This document shows, piece after piece, positions 23,901 to 35,332 of a stretch of DNA of 64,000 bases (position 1 is the stretch's first letter; each line of letters opens with the position of its first letter). This DNA comes from Tribonema minus (taxonomy: Eukaryota > Sar > Xanthophyceae > Tribonematales > Tribonemataceae). The notes beneath the pieces are model-generated. The model did no database searches. It was not told the origin of the DNA and was given only the letters and a program-made list of their open reading frames with translations. The DNA lies in the NCBI GenBank assembly GCA_017506865.1, contig JAFCMP010000334.1, positions 1,364,001-1,428,000 of the forward strand, in the 5' to 3' direction. The position numbers and the translations under genes are program-made.

Positions 23901-26340
23901 GCTGCCAGGCTGTACAGAGCGCAGCCTCAGTAGAGCAGGTCTACCACGACCAGCTCTCAATGATTGCTGGCGCAACACTGGATGCTGACCTATGCCCCTC
24001 CCCCCCCCCCCCCCCCGCCCCCCCTCGGCAGCCGAAGCGGACGCGCTCACGCGCAGCCTCACATCGGCGGCGCCGGCGCAGCCCTACAAGGGCGTCGCCG
24101 TGATGGGCAGCCTGCCGCCCGGCGTCCCCCCGGACTACCCCGCGACGCTGCTCAGCGCGCTGGCGGCGGCGGCGCCGGCGCAGCAGGCAGCGGCGGCGTC
24201 GCAGCTCGCGGGCGCGCACGTCGTGCTGGACACGACGGCCGCTGTGCCGGCACTGCTGCGCGCGGTGCGCAGCGCTCAGGCGGAGGCAGCGCTCAAGGTG
24301 AACGCCGAGGAGCTGCTGTCGCTGGCGGCGGAGGCGGCGGAGAGCGGCGGTGGCGGTGGCGGCAGTGGAAACGGCGGCGGCGGCGGCGGCAGCAGTGGTG
24401 CCGGCGGTGGCGGCAGTGGCGGCGGCGGCAGCGGCGGCAGCGGCGGCGGTGATGGCGGCGGTGGTGCTGGCAGGGATCAGGTGGGTCATTGCAGGGGCTG
24501 GTGGCGTTCCTTGGTTGAGGGCTTACACTGGTGCACCGCGCGATGGTACCGCTTCACCTGTTCGCACGGCACAGATTCAGTCTTAAGCAGTCGCAGTATG
24601 TGTATAAGCGCGGCAGCAGATTCGACGCAATTTGGCGTGATTATAGTCGCTGCGCATGTGCTAGCGGCATCTGTCGGATCGCGACGTTTGGCTGGCGTGG
24701 TGGCAGCGACATGGACAGATAATCCACGTAGTTCATGACTGCTTGGAAATTGCGACGCGGCATCAGCCAGCTTGCCGTACCCACGTGGTCACCTGCTGCA
24801 GTGTGTCAACTCTGATAGCCCCGCTATGACTCGGTGCGCTCGTGTGCGTTCCTCATCTGGCACCAGGACACGCGGGAGGAGGCACGGCTGCTGCGCGCCG
24901 CCGACGCGCTGCTGCGCGCCCACGCGGCGCTGCGCTTCGTGGCCGTGACGCGCGGGCACCGGCCGTCGCTGCTCTTCCAGCCGCGCGGCGCCGCCGCCGC
25001 GGCGGGCGGCGCGCACCGCTGCTACTGGCGCATCGCCACGCCGCGCATCGGCAGCAGCGGCGCGGACGACAGCAGCAGCGGCGGTGACGGCGGTGACGGT
25101 GATGGCGATGGCGGCGGCGGCGGCGGCAGCGGCAGCGGCGGCGGTGGTGGCACTAGCAGCAGCGGTGGCGGCAAGACACTGTTGAGCGCCACGGGGGCGG
25201 GCGACTGCGTGTCGTCGGTGGTGCTGCGCGCGTGGGCGGGAGGGGTGGCGCCGGAGGTCGCGATGCGCGCTGGCGCAGCTGCTGCCACGGCATCATGTCT
25301 CAGGTGAGCGGTACATGAAACGCGCAGGCCAGCAACGTCGAGATGGTCAACACTCTGTATCGTGTTCTTGATGGCACGGGTGGAAGGGCATTCGATGCCC
25401 ACCATGACTGGTGCCGAACTGAGGTGCCGAACTGAGGATACAACAGATAGCATATGAAATGCGCTGGCATGCTGCATGTACGGGCGCAACTGTGCTGCTC
25501 TGTCACTGTTGAGGGAGACTGGCGGCGCCTTGCCTGCACGCGCCGCTGTCTTGTGTGCAGTGACACCCAAACACGGGCCCACTTTGTTGCATCGCTTTAT
25601 GGCAATACTCACATACTCAAGCACTCGCGAGTTGCGGTGTTGGCAGCAGACTGTTGCTCATTGGGCCAAGTAGGTCTTTATTGCGAACGCCATGGATGCA
25701 TGATGTTCACGCATCATTATTGCCAGGCACTTCCCGTCAGGAGCATCGCAATGATGCTCGTAAGCGTTGAGAGTCGCATGCCTCCCCCCCCACTGCCCAC
25801 CTGCTGTGGGTGACCGGGTCAACACCTCATTCGCAATGCCACATGGAGCAATGGCTGGACTGCCAATGGCTTATGCAGAAGTGCATTTTGTGTTTTGGAT
25901 ACTTGTGAAAATGCATTTGCACTCTTTGTGGCAGCGAGCCTGTGGTCAGTGATGTCTATGATGATGCCTGATTGCGCCCACGTCATGATGTCCATTGTCC
26001 CATCTAACGTAATGGCTAATTTGCTTATCGCGATGATTCAAGCCAGTGCTGCAATGTATGCACTTGTGCTCTTGGATTTAGAAGCTGCATTGCATATACT
26101 TGCTGTTGATTTCCACTTTGGGCATGAAACAGCCCAGACGACTACTATGGTGTTTACCAAGAGGTTAGTATGTTTGTGAAATGACGCAGCGTTCGAGCAC
26201 CAGCTCATCAACATTGCCATATGGCGCCTGTTCATCCGCGCAGGCCGGAGAACAGCCTGTACGACATCGCCGATGCGGAGGCTTTTCTGGAACAGGCCCA
26301 TGTGCACAAGGTGTGGCTTGCGGGGGGCAGCGGCTCCTAG
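20962..26340 (+). CDS. Fused P-loop kinase + PfkB sugar kinase, 6 exons, 888 aa
   Basis: Two kinases in one protein. Exons: 20962-21081, 21557-22256, 22778-23593, 24032-24480, 24819-25303, 26244-26340 (TAG); phases agree. The N-terminal half is a P-loop kinase of the uridine kinase/phosphoribulokinase/FrcK type: GVVGAAGAGKST (about 87-98), SMDAYHLPN, then PVYDRGAHEG and LVEGLHLLSGDGDW. The C-terminal half (about 425-885) is a PfkB-family kinase closest to 1-phosphofructokinase: LGLNPAVQRWF, GEVNRA, GAGGKGQNVAAALAQRGG, VMGSLPPGVP, and the catalytic ATGAGDC near residue 818. Gly/Ser-rich inserts interrupt both halves. Exon 1 is tentative because it needs a GC donor (CAG|GCACGC), but the joined text (MVIESQ-IDGSTAQ...EDLEEVLLPL) resembles the usual start of the P-loop family. 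Substrates are not determinable from sequence. Confidence 0.83.
21812..21967 (+). repeat. GGC-rich Gly/Ser insert in P-loop kinase domain
   Basis: About 50 codons of Gly/Ser/Asp between the P-loop helix and the SMDAYHLPN motif. Similar GGC tracts sit at 22998-23112, 24340-24470 and 25063-25175, all in frame, and read as flexible inserts in surface loops of the two kinase folds. Confidence 0.8.
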
Positions 26341-28371
26341 CCGTTGCAGCATTGCGCAAAGTTGAAGTCTCAGGGGCTTTGACGTGCGTTAGAGAGGGAG
26401 ACCACAGAGAAAGCGGCAGTGCATGCATGTGTGCATGCATGTGTGCCAGCGCGGCGTGCAAGGGTATACTGCTTTCATCTATGTGACTGCCTGCATTGCC
26501 TGTAAAAAAGGGCGACACAACTGCAACCTCAACTTGAACATTCCAGGTGCAGGCCCCCGCCCCCCAAGGGCTCAATCAAGGGGGTTGGAGGGTTGCTTAC
26601 TTGCTCTTTTTCTGAGCATGTTTTGTGCTGTAATGAAGGGGACAATCATAGCGGCACGTGCTGCCCTGTAAAGAACGAGCGCGGCATCACACATCAAAGG
26701 GGGTTGGGGATGCAAAAAGCGTGTTTGGTGTTCGAATGTAGTAACACAGCCGCAGATGGCCGTGGTTTGCCACAGATCTGTACATGTGTACGCAAACACT
26801 GCATGCTGAATGTGATAGGAGGAGCGATTTTGTCGCAGGCGCACTCTGCACAGGCACATGTGAGCAAGCATTGAATAAACTTGCCACGTTGCTGCTGGTC
26901 GACACTGGTACGTCTACATTGGTGCACCTCGCTTCTGTGCCTGCTGGTCACTGTTTTGCTGGGTACTGGTGTGCATTGCTTGTTGTTTTTCCTGCATGAA
27001 TGCCGTTTGGTATGTGAGGTGTTGATGGTGCGGCAAGCCATGCATGGTGCAAGCCATGACCATTGCATGTGGTCACGGGCTGAATCAAACACGCACAGCA
27101 AATGAGCGGTCTCTATGGCATTGCAACATGGCACGGGACATCATTGTGGGCAGGAACATAACCATCTTCTCTCACTCATGGAGGCAGTGCTTTGCAATCC
27201 ATAAGACGCAAACGCGTGGGAGTTTTGTCCATTCAGGGTTGCATGCAAACATGGCGCGTGCATGCATCAGTGGTGCTTTGGCTTTGGTTCGGCACACACC
27301 CCTTTCCCCCCGGAGACCGCCCATCACCCTTCCGACTACATGTGCGCCGGACGTCACCCCGTGCGCACCACTGCGCGACTCCAGACATGAATGCTGAGGC
27401 CGCCGCTACAGCACAGCGCGGCGCGACGCCCCGTCACGAGCATCGCTGCCGCACAGCGCCCACCGCGCGCGACGCGGCGCTGCGGCAAGGCACGCGACCG
27501 AGCAATGCGCTGACACGGCGCATGCAGCTCCAAGGTCGCTCGTTCCTTGGTGTGAACTGAGCGCTGGTGGCACCCATGTGCCCAAGTGCCCATTGTCCCG
27601 GGGGGGGGGGGGGGGGGGGCTGCGCCACAAGCAGCCCCAGCGCGGTTCTGCAGGGTCCTGCTCTGCGCATCATGTGTCGCACCTCTCCGTCTGCGCATGT
27701 CCACTGGAGAGCGTGCGTGGGCCAGCACTTCTGGCGTAGGCACGGTCGCCATCGGTGCGCTGCTGCGCGTGCCGCACGTCTGCGCTCCGCAGCAGCGCTG
27801 GAGAGCGCGGCGCTTGGCGCAGAGGCCCTGAAGGGTGCGTCTGCTGTGGGCGATCGTGGCGCTCCTGCAGCCGCGCTGCCACCCATCTGCAGCGGTGCTC
27901 AGCTCTCTGCGCTGAACGCGCCACGCCGTCACATGTTTCAACGGCAGATCTGTCCCAACATAAGGGGCTCAGGCTCGCCGTCGATGCCATCAAGATGGGA
28001 GGTACTGCATGCACCTGTGTCACGTGGCGCCGCGGGCAGCATGTGCGCTGCACTGCGCTGGTGGCTCTGCGCGCCGCAGGGTGAATCCGCAGCGCCAGTG
28101 CTCGCGCCAGCCCCACGCACCGCCTCAAGAGCACGGGCTTCACAGAAGCCCTCAGCGTGAAAGCAGGTGCGCCTTCCGTGCGTGGCGCGCTGTGTGCTGC
28201 AGCCAGTACACGCGCGCGGACATGCCGCTCGCCTCGCCATGTACATCCCCTGGATACATCCCGCAGCGTGTGCGCGCCGCCGCATGCGTCTACGCCGCGT
28301 CCGCGCGTATGGCGCACGCGTCACACGCCGCCCTCAGCATGGAATGAGCGCATCCACACCCGCTCAGCGCT
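26341..28371. other. Convergent intergenic stretch
   Basis: Between the ends of the kinase gene (+) and the ERF4-like gene (-). AT-richer DNA with no exon I can support up to about 27300, then GC-rich DNA with a 19-base G-run at 27600-27619. Minus-strand ORFs at 27354-27941 and 27670-28317 are open only through GC bias. Confidence 0.6.
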
Positions 28372-29704
28372 CTACACCACAGCCACAACATGCGTGGCGG
28401 TGCGCTGCTCCTCGCTCTCCGTGCCGCCGGGCGCGGCCTCTGGCGCGAGCGCTGCCGCCGCCGCCTCTGATGCTGCGGCCTCCGCATCGCCGCCGGCAGA
28501 GGGTGCGCTGCCGTCGATGCGCACTGCGTGCGCGAGCAGCCGCGTGGTGCAGCAGCGGCGCCGCAGCTCGAAGCGCACGGCCGCGGCGGCGCCCTTGGCG
28601 GCGAGCGACTCGTTGACGTAGCCGATGACGACCTTCGCGCCCCGCTCCATGTCCAGGGACTGGCGCGGCGAGGCAGGCGGTAGTTACGCTTTTGAGAGGA
28701 GGCCGGTGTGTATGTGTGTGGTGGGGGTAAGCAGCGCTGTATGATGGGCACATGTCAATCACAGCATGGTGGTTGGCGCTGGTGGGTGGCGTGCAGGCGA
28801 TGGTGTGTCATGGCTGCCACGTGATGGCACACGCGGGGCAGATGACATGTATTTGCACAGCAGGTTGGTGGCCGAACACCTCACGACTCTGCAGCGCAAC
28901 TTCACCGCGGGACTGCGTTGGCAGCGTCCGCAGGCACGCACACGCAACTGCCGATGTACCTGCCCAGTCTTTGATTGCAGGATGGGCATTGCTTCCATGC
29001 TTGATACCGGTGCACGCGTCTTGCCTTTTGGTTGCGCTCACAAGTTTATGAGACTACAGCACACTTCTCAGCTCATCGCTCTGCAGTGACAAAATTCAGG
29101 AGCACTTCTGACTTAATCATCACCTCAGGCTCAGAAAGCTGCGCAGCATCACTGTACCTCTGAGCGGTAGATGCACAGCGACAGCCCCAGAGTGCACGGG
29201 CAGCACAGCCATGCATTGGCCCTGCAGGGCATGCAGAGCAGCCTGTCCTGCAGCGTGCTGTCATGCGGGAGACACAACACACACCGCTGAGTGACCGAAC
29301 ACGTGCTGCTACACAGGAAGCATCTGTCCAGGAACGACTGCCGAGGGTGGTCTGACTGCACCAGCAATGAGTTTGTCAAGCAGTGCAGCACGTGCACAGT
29401 GGTATTATTTCACGCTCTGCAGATCCCAAATTACGTAGTGCAAGCTGCCGACAAGCTATCGGCTGTATTAAAATACAAACAAACAATCACACTTTTGGTT
29501 CCAGAGGCTATCGAGCACCGTTGTGGCTTGCCTATTGATCCTGTCCATGGCGGTATCCCATTGCTCCTGCCCAATGTAATCTCCCAGTTCAGGAGGCATG
29601 GCGTCATCGTAGCTGCTTGATAGACCCGTCAACGCCAAAGTCGTTCCCGTCGCCTCCAGGGAGTAGGATGCAATGATGCTTTCCTTGATGGTCGATGTGT
29701 CCAT
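28372..29704 (-). CDS. Golgin-A7/ERF4-like palmitoyltransferase accessory protein, 4 exons, 239 aa
   Basis: Proteins of this domain (Erf4 in yeast, GCP16/GOLGA7 in animals) partner with DHHC palmitoyltransferases at ER/Golgi membranes; that is family knowledge. Exons (minus): 29704-29493, 29323-29158, 28912-28859, 28659-28372 (TAG); lengths sum to 720 and phases agree. Exon 1 has PPELGDYIGQEQWDTAMDRI, matching the family pattern PPEL-x3-I-x2-E-x4-I-x2-IN. Exon 2 is Cys-rich and hydrophobic (CMPCRANAWLCCPCTLGLSL), as expected for the membrane-associated, Cys-containing middle. Exons 3-4 join to REVFGHQPA-SLDMERGAKV, like the family's terminal x-DPVERGMRV segment. The 3' splice site of exon 2 is uncertain (29323 or 29308). 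The C-terminal Ala/Glu-rich tail is lineage-specific. Start codons of this gene and BTB-1 are 112 bases apart. Confidence 0.68.
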
Positions 29705-29816
29705 AAGGGGCAATTCAATCAGGTTTACAACAGAGTCAACACCAGAAACTTCACAAAAAACCGCAAACTTCAAACCAAACTTCAACCAAAACTTCTGTTT
29801 TGCTCTTCAACGACTG
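29705..29816. promoter_or_regulatory. Compact divergent promoter, ERF4-like / BTB-1
   Basis: Only 112 bases lie between the two start codons. The interval contains a triple direct repeat of AACTTCAAACC/AACTTCAACC-like elements (29764-29796) immediately before the BTB-1 ATG. At least one 5' UTR may instead overlap the other gene. Promoter function is inferred from geometry. Confidence 0.45.
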
Positions 29817-31601
29817 ATGAGCGACACGGGCGACGAGGGTGGGTCTTTCTGCTCTATATGGGACGATCCTGCATTCTCGGACGTCATCATCACCTTTGGA
29901 ACTGCGTCTAGTGCACAAGGTTCAGAGCAGAGCCAAGGCACCAAGAGGAAAAGGCAGGACGACAACAGCGATGACGACAGCGACAGCGAAGCAGACGAAG
30001 CCTTAGAGAACGGGAATGAGAAAGGCAATGACGTTGGCGACCGCGAGGACAACAGCGACCCGGCGGTCAACAGCCGAAATGATGGCGAGAACGGCGAGGC
30101 TGAGAAAGCTACGGAGCAGCACAGCGAGGATGCTAAGAAAGATATCCTGGAGGGGCGCTGCGAGGATCAGGGAGAGGGCGAAGAGGAGGCAGGAAGCGAG
30201 GAGGACGATACGGCGGAGGGCAGCGAGGCCGACAGGAAGGAGGACAGCGAGGACAGTGACGGAGGCGGTTCCTGCAGGCAGCTCAGGCTGCACGCCGCCA
30301 TCCTCATGGGGTTCAGCACCGTGCTGGAAGCGAGGCTGCGGCGCTGGACCAGCGCCGACAGGCCGGTGCGCTTGCACATTCAGCTGGACAGCGAGGACGA
30401 GGCAGCGGCATTTGAAGATGTGTTGTGATCCATGTATCACGGCGCGCTGCCCGAACAGGGGTCAATGACGCTACCGCGGGCCCTCTCCATCGCGCTGGCG
30501 GCAGACAAGTACGGCGTAAGTAAGGCTGTTCGGGCTAGCGTGACATGGCTAGAGTCGCAGGAGTCCTTCACTTGGGACGAAGCCCTGGCGCTTTTCACAG
30601 CGCCTCTCAGCGTCCGGCGGCTTTTTCCCCAACAAGTGAACGGCACGTTGCTGCACGCGCTGGTGGCGGCTTCAGGGGACCTGGAGGTGGCAATGGACGA
30701 CGATGACGCGTGCATGCAGCTGCTGAGCCTTCCAGAGCCAGCCCTGGTGGCCCTCCTTCGCACAGGCACTGTTGCCGTGGCGGAGGAGAGCACCGTGGCG
30801 GTGGTGGCTGTGCAGTGGGCGCAGCAGCGTGGCATGGACACGGTGCCGGACTCGGTCGCCAGCTGCGTGCGGATCATGCGCCTCAAGCCGGGTTTCACGG
30901 CAGGCATCACACAGTTTTTCCCGCAGTGGACGCCCGCTGTGCTCACGCTGGCGGCGGCGTGCGCCGGCAGCGAGAGGACGCGCATGCTGATGCAGCAGCA
31001 CAAATCCAGCCCAGTGGTGCTGCGCCTTGCCAGCGCCGGGCGGCGTCGCCCGTCAGCGGTCTCAGCGGCGCACTTTGCAACATCGGTGCCGCTGGCTGAG
31101 CTGGGTGAGGCGAAAGTGGTACAACAGGGCAGGGACGTCACGATAACGCTGCCGGGTGGCGTCTTCTACGCCGGGTATCGGTGGTTTGTCACCGTAAGGG
31201 TTCTCGCAGCTTCTGGCCATGAAATCAAGTGTTCCATTGAGCGCAACCTTGACGTGCACGGTCATCAGCGCCTTGACCAGAGGGGTTACATCAAGTACGA
31301 CGCCCGCATGGAGTGTCATGCACAGGTGCTGGGGCTCATTAACGTGCGCGCCGGTCAGAGAACCGAGGGAAGCGTGCCAGGCTCTTGGCGCGGTGTCAGC
31401 ATCCCCAGCGACACCGCGTTGGGCACCTGGGACGCCAGCAAGTTTAACGGCTGGGTGGACGACGCGGGCCTGCTGCACTTCAATGCGAGGGTCGTGTTGA
31501 GGTTGCTGCTCTGTGGGAAGGGCTTTCTGCCGTTGAGGAGCGATCGGTACATTGTTTACAAACCAGTTCCAATTCATGAAATAAGATTGCTGTCCGTATA
31601 A
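29817..31601 (+). CDS. BTB/POZ protein 1, intronless, with one in-frame TGA
   Basis: BTB proteins of this kind usually act as adaptors for Cullin-3 ubiquitin ligases or as oligomerisation modules. ATG 29817 follows a stop-free but Met-poor lead. WDDPAFSDVIITFG is the first BTB strand. A ~110-residue acidic Asp/Glu insert with a basic KRKRQ motif follows, then QLRLHAAILMGFSTVLEARL resumes the BTB fold. At 30426-30428 a TGA replaces the Trp codon seen in the tandem paralogue (FEDMLWCIY there). The same frame then stays open for 391 codons: a BACK-like helical region (FTWDEALALFTAP) and a C-terminal beta-rich domain (GGVFYAGYRWFVTVRV, DASKFNGWVDDAGLLHF). One nonsense change in an otherwise intact frame means a very young pseudogene, readthrough, or a sequencing error. 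Confidence 0.72.
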
Positions 31602-32678
31602 GCGATGTGAGCGGCCGCATTGGATGCCTCACGATGCTCATGCACTTTTGCGAGGCGCTACGTCGAGTGATGCCGCCTTGATTGCGTCATCCTGCAAGTG
31701 AATTATCGCTGCGTGTACTTTTATTAATTTCGCTTCGCAAGGGGCGCGAAAAGCCCTCTCTTTGGATGTGCACTCAATGCAACATTCCTTCGCTGCGTGT
31801 ACTTCTGTGCTCATTGATTGCATGCGCAGGCGTGGTGCGCTGCGTTCATGCCTGTACTGTATGCACTGCAAAATTGGGCCTTGTGCTCCTGGTGCTGTGT
31901 TTGGTGGCGCCGCGTCCGCTGAAGACTTGTGTGTGCTCTGCTTGCAAGACCTTGGCAAGTACTACCTGATGTAATGCATGCGTGTCACAATAGTAGTTTT
32001 ATTTGCACCATTGGCATCTCATATGCACAGGCCAGCTCAAAACTGTCAGCCGACAGCACTTGCATCGAATGGTCAATGTTCAACAATCAGAAGTTACTAC
32101 TGTACTTACAGTGTAAGTTACTTCACTGTACCTACCTGTGTGAGTCAAGTTGAGACCATGTCGGCTAATGCACATGCGCTCATTCGCTGCTTTCACCATG
32201 GTTTCAAGGGGGCTTGGCCACAACTGGCGTGGCAGCACTGCATAGCCAACTGCAGAGGAGGAAGAGCTTCCAAGGTGCCCTGAGTCAGGGATCTCGCAGT
32301 CAGTGCTCCGCAGTGCGAGCCCGACACGCACCATGAGCAATGCCTGTCTGAGGCTTGGTGTAGTCAAAATCGCTCACATCCCATCGAGATGTATCTCAGC
32401 GCGATGGCTGTACCATTTTGATGTGGACCCCTCTTGGACAGGTGGACGAGGCTGTTGTCGAGGCAGATACGCATTATCAGTTAACACACGAGAGTGATTT
32501 GTCTCGTATTCCCTGAAAAACTTTACAGTGCATCATTTGTCTCGCCCCCCCCATGCCCATGGGCTTCATCTGGATAATTCTCTCATTTTAAGTTGAAGGT
32601 TTCGCGCCTTGAAGTTCGCATTTGAAAGTAATCCTCGGCGGCGGCAGGCAGCGGGGCTTGGCTTTACCTAGTGGCCCG
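31602..32678. other. Spacer between tandem BTB copies
   Basis: AT-richer DNA with no supportable gene. It should contain the BTB-1 3' UTR and whatever promoter BTB-2 had. A short AAGTTGAAGG / TTGAAGTTCGC element at 32590-32620 precedes BTB-2, as AACTTCAA elements precede BTB-1. Confidence 0.6.
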
Positions 32679-34260
32679 ATGGGCTTTTCTGTAGGCAAGA
32701 AATGCTGTGCGACGGTGTGGGACGATCCAGCATTTGCGGATGTCGTCATGACTTTCGGCACCACAGGTGGCCAAGCGCTCCAGGCCACGCGCAGCGGCAA
32801 GCGAAAGCGGAAGGAGAGTGAGGACAGCGAGCAAGAAAGCATCTGCGGGGACGACGGCAGGGAAGATGGTTTTAAGTTCAACGAGAGCAACGACGGCAAG
32901 CGTGACCGCTGCAAGAACACTATCGAATCGCACAGCGAGAACGATGGCGAACAGAACATCGGCAGTGAGCAGGAAGGCGGCAACGTTTGCGAGACCGGTG
33001 TGTTCAGGCAGCTGTGGCTCCACGCTGTCGTCCTCATGGTCAACAGCAGCGTACTGGAAGCGAGGCTATGCCGCTGGACCAGCGCTCAAAGGCCAGTACG
33101 CTTGTACATCCCGCTGGACAGCGAGGAGGAAACCATGGCTTTTGAGGACATGCTGTGGTGCATTTACCATGATGCTCTGCCGGACGAGGAGATCATGACG
33201 CCTCACCGCGCGATCCACATCATGCTGGCAGCAGATCGCTTCGACGTGCCAGCAGCGGCGCAGCAGTGCATCGCATGGCTAGAATCACAGGGCTCATTCA
33301 CTTTGGATGAAGCCCTGGCGCTGTTTGCGGCACCCGCCAGCGTTCAGCAGCTTTTCCCCTCAGCACTCGAAGAGCATGCGCTGAGCGCGCTGCTGGCAGC
33401 TGTGGGGGACCTGGAGGTGGCAATGAATGACGCCAATGCGCGCGCGTCGCTGCTCGGCTTCCAGAGCCAGCGCTGATCGCCCTACTCGGCAGCAGCCAGC
33501 TTGCAGTCGCAGAGGAGAGCACCATGGCGGTGGTGGCCGTGCGGTGGGCGCAGCAGCGCGGTATGGACGCGGTGCCGGACGCAATCGCCAGCTGCGTGCG
33601 CATCATGCGCCTCAAGCCGGGGTTTATCCCGGGCGTCACTCACCTCTTTCCGCAGTTGACGCCCGCTGTCGCGCTGGCGGCGGCGTGCGCTGACAGCAAC
33701 ACGGCGCACACGATGCTGCAGCGCTGCGGGCGCTGCCTGGCGGTGCTGCACTCCGCCAGCGGCGCGCCGCGCCGCGCGTCGAGGGTCTCAGCGGCGCAGT
33801 TCACGGCGTCGATGCCACTCGAACAGCTGGGCGAGGTCTTGCCAGGGCCGTGCAGCAGGGCGAGGGCGCCGCGCGACAAAAGCTGCCGGGCGGCGTATTC
33901 TATGCAGGGTACCGGTGGTATGTCAGCGTCGTTGTGTGCGCGGGTCCGGGGCATGCGGGGAAGGTGGGCGTCAGGCATTACCTTGACGTTCATGGCTGGC
34001 GGAACGCTGCTCCGCCGGGCATCATCAGCTACGGCGCCAGCATAGTGAGCCCCGCGCGGCATCAGTTCGGGAACTCCGCCCGCAGAACTGCTGTGGCAAC
34101 CCAATCTGGCATGTGGGAGGCCTTCAAGGATCTCTGCGGCGCTGCGCTGACCGCCTGGGACGCGAGCAAGTTCAGCGACTGGGTGGACAGCGCGGGTCAG
34201 CTCCGTTTCGACGTGAGAGTCGCGCTGAGGTAGCTGCTCCGCGGGAGGTCTCGTATGCGC
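32679..34260 (+). pseudogene. BTB/POZ protein 2, frameshifted tandem paralogue
   Basis: Tandem duplicate of BTB-1. ATG 32679 opens MGFSVGKKCCATVWDDPAF, then the BTB strand, a shorter acidic insert with KRKRKES, and the rest of the BTB and BACK-like parts (FTLDEALALFAAPASVQQLF). Near 33460 one base is missing relative to BTB-1, and the frame stops at 33474-33476. The homologous text continues in the next frame (LPEPALIALLG... then MAVVAVRWAQQRGMDAVPD). Near 33840 it shifts again, to the frame reading LPGGVFYAGYRWYVSVVV. The last homologous block, ending FDVRVALR, meets a TAG at 34231 where BTB-1 has Leu. Two frameshifts plus a nonsense codon make this a clear pseudogene. The Trp codon that is TGA in BTB-1 is intact here. 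Confidence 0.85.
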
Positions 34261-35332
34261 TCGAGGGCGAAGGGTACACGAGAGGACCACGAGCTGGGAT
34301 CTCTCACCTCCGAGTCAGGCACACCTTGCGCGTGCGCGTGACGCAGCGGTGCGCCCTTGTGCACTGCCATCGCGGCACCCAGCGGTGGCACCCGGTGCGG
34401 CCCTGGACGTTGTGAAGTCTACTGTTGTGCACATCGCACGCGTGCACGTGCATGCGGTGCACCATGCTCCTCCATACATGCACTGCAATGCAACGCCCCA
34501 CGTGCCTGGTGTTGCGTCTGACATGGCTGCTTTCACTCAGAACACGTGTGTGTGTTCAAATTGCAATGCCTGGAGATCATCAAGTGCTGTCTGGTAGTTT
34601 CATTGTATGTTAAGCACGCCTGTCATGCGTGTCGCTTACACCACTGGCATCTCGCATGCACAAGCAGGGGGTCCAGTTATTTCCAGGCATCAGCTGGTTT
34701 TGTACCAGTATGTACATTCGCGCCTAGAACTTCAGCAGTGAAAGTGTGTCAAATGTGTGTTTCGAAGGGCTGGCAGTTGCATGCTTCATGTCCCGGTGTG
34801 CTTGTGCTGCACACGACATCCTTTGTTATTCCTGCCGTCCAGCCACGGCTGTGCCCCTGCTGCAGACTGTGCCGTGGCTTTAGTATACAGTAAGGCTGCA
34901 TTTAAGTCTCATTCACCTGAAGTCCGACTGACAGACTCCTGGCTTGGCCAGGCACGTATGCTATGACTTGCCCACGCGCAATATGGTACTTGAGCAGGCG
35001 CCTTTCAAGCAAAAACATGCGTGATGAAATCCGAAATGATTCAAGATGTATGCTGTGAGTCGTCTCTCATACGACAATGGTGCTGCATGCCGATTGTATC
35101 ACCACTTCCACATGCTGGTTTGAAGGTGCCTACCATTGTGGTACAGGCATATGAGGCAATAAATGCATTTGACAACAATTCTTCCATGTAGCTATCACCC
35201 TAGGCCTTCCATCTTTGCCTGTAACCCTACCTAACCCTACTAACTACCTAATCTGCCCCCCTTCCTTATTAGTGTGCCAACACGAGCTTGTGTCGGTCAC
35301 GTCGTACACCCGGGAAAGCACACACGCGCACG
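34261..35332. other. Intergenic stretch upstream of plastid-protein gene
   Basis: No gene recognised. Contains telomere-like CCCTAACC text at 35221-35240 and presumably the promoter of the gene starting at 35333. Confidence 0.6.

Noticed and set aside
27354-28317. Minus-strand gene in the GC-rich block left of the ERF4-like gene
   Set aside because: Open frames are GC-driven. No compatible splice junctions or conserved motifs were found; only 28372-28659 fits the ERF4-like gene.
28766-29089. Plus-strand ORF beginning MVVGAGGW
   Set aside because: It lies antisense to exon 3 of the ERF4-like gene, whose minus-strand exons join in phase and match family motifs.
30426-30428. UGA reassigned to Trp in this genome
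   Set aside because: Several intact genes in the window end with TGA and encode Trp with TGG.
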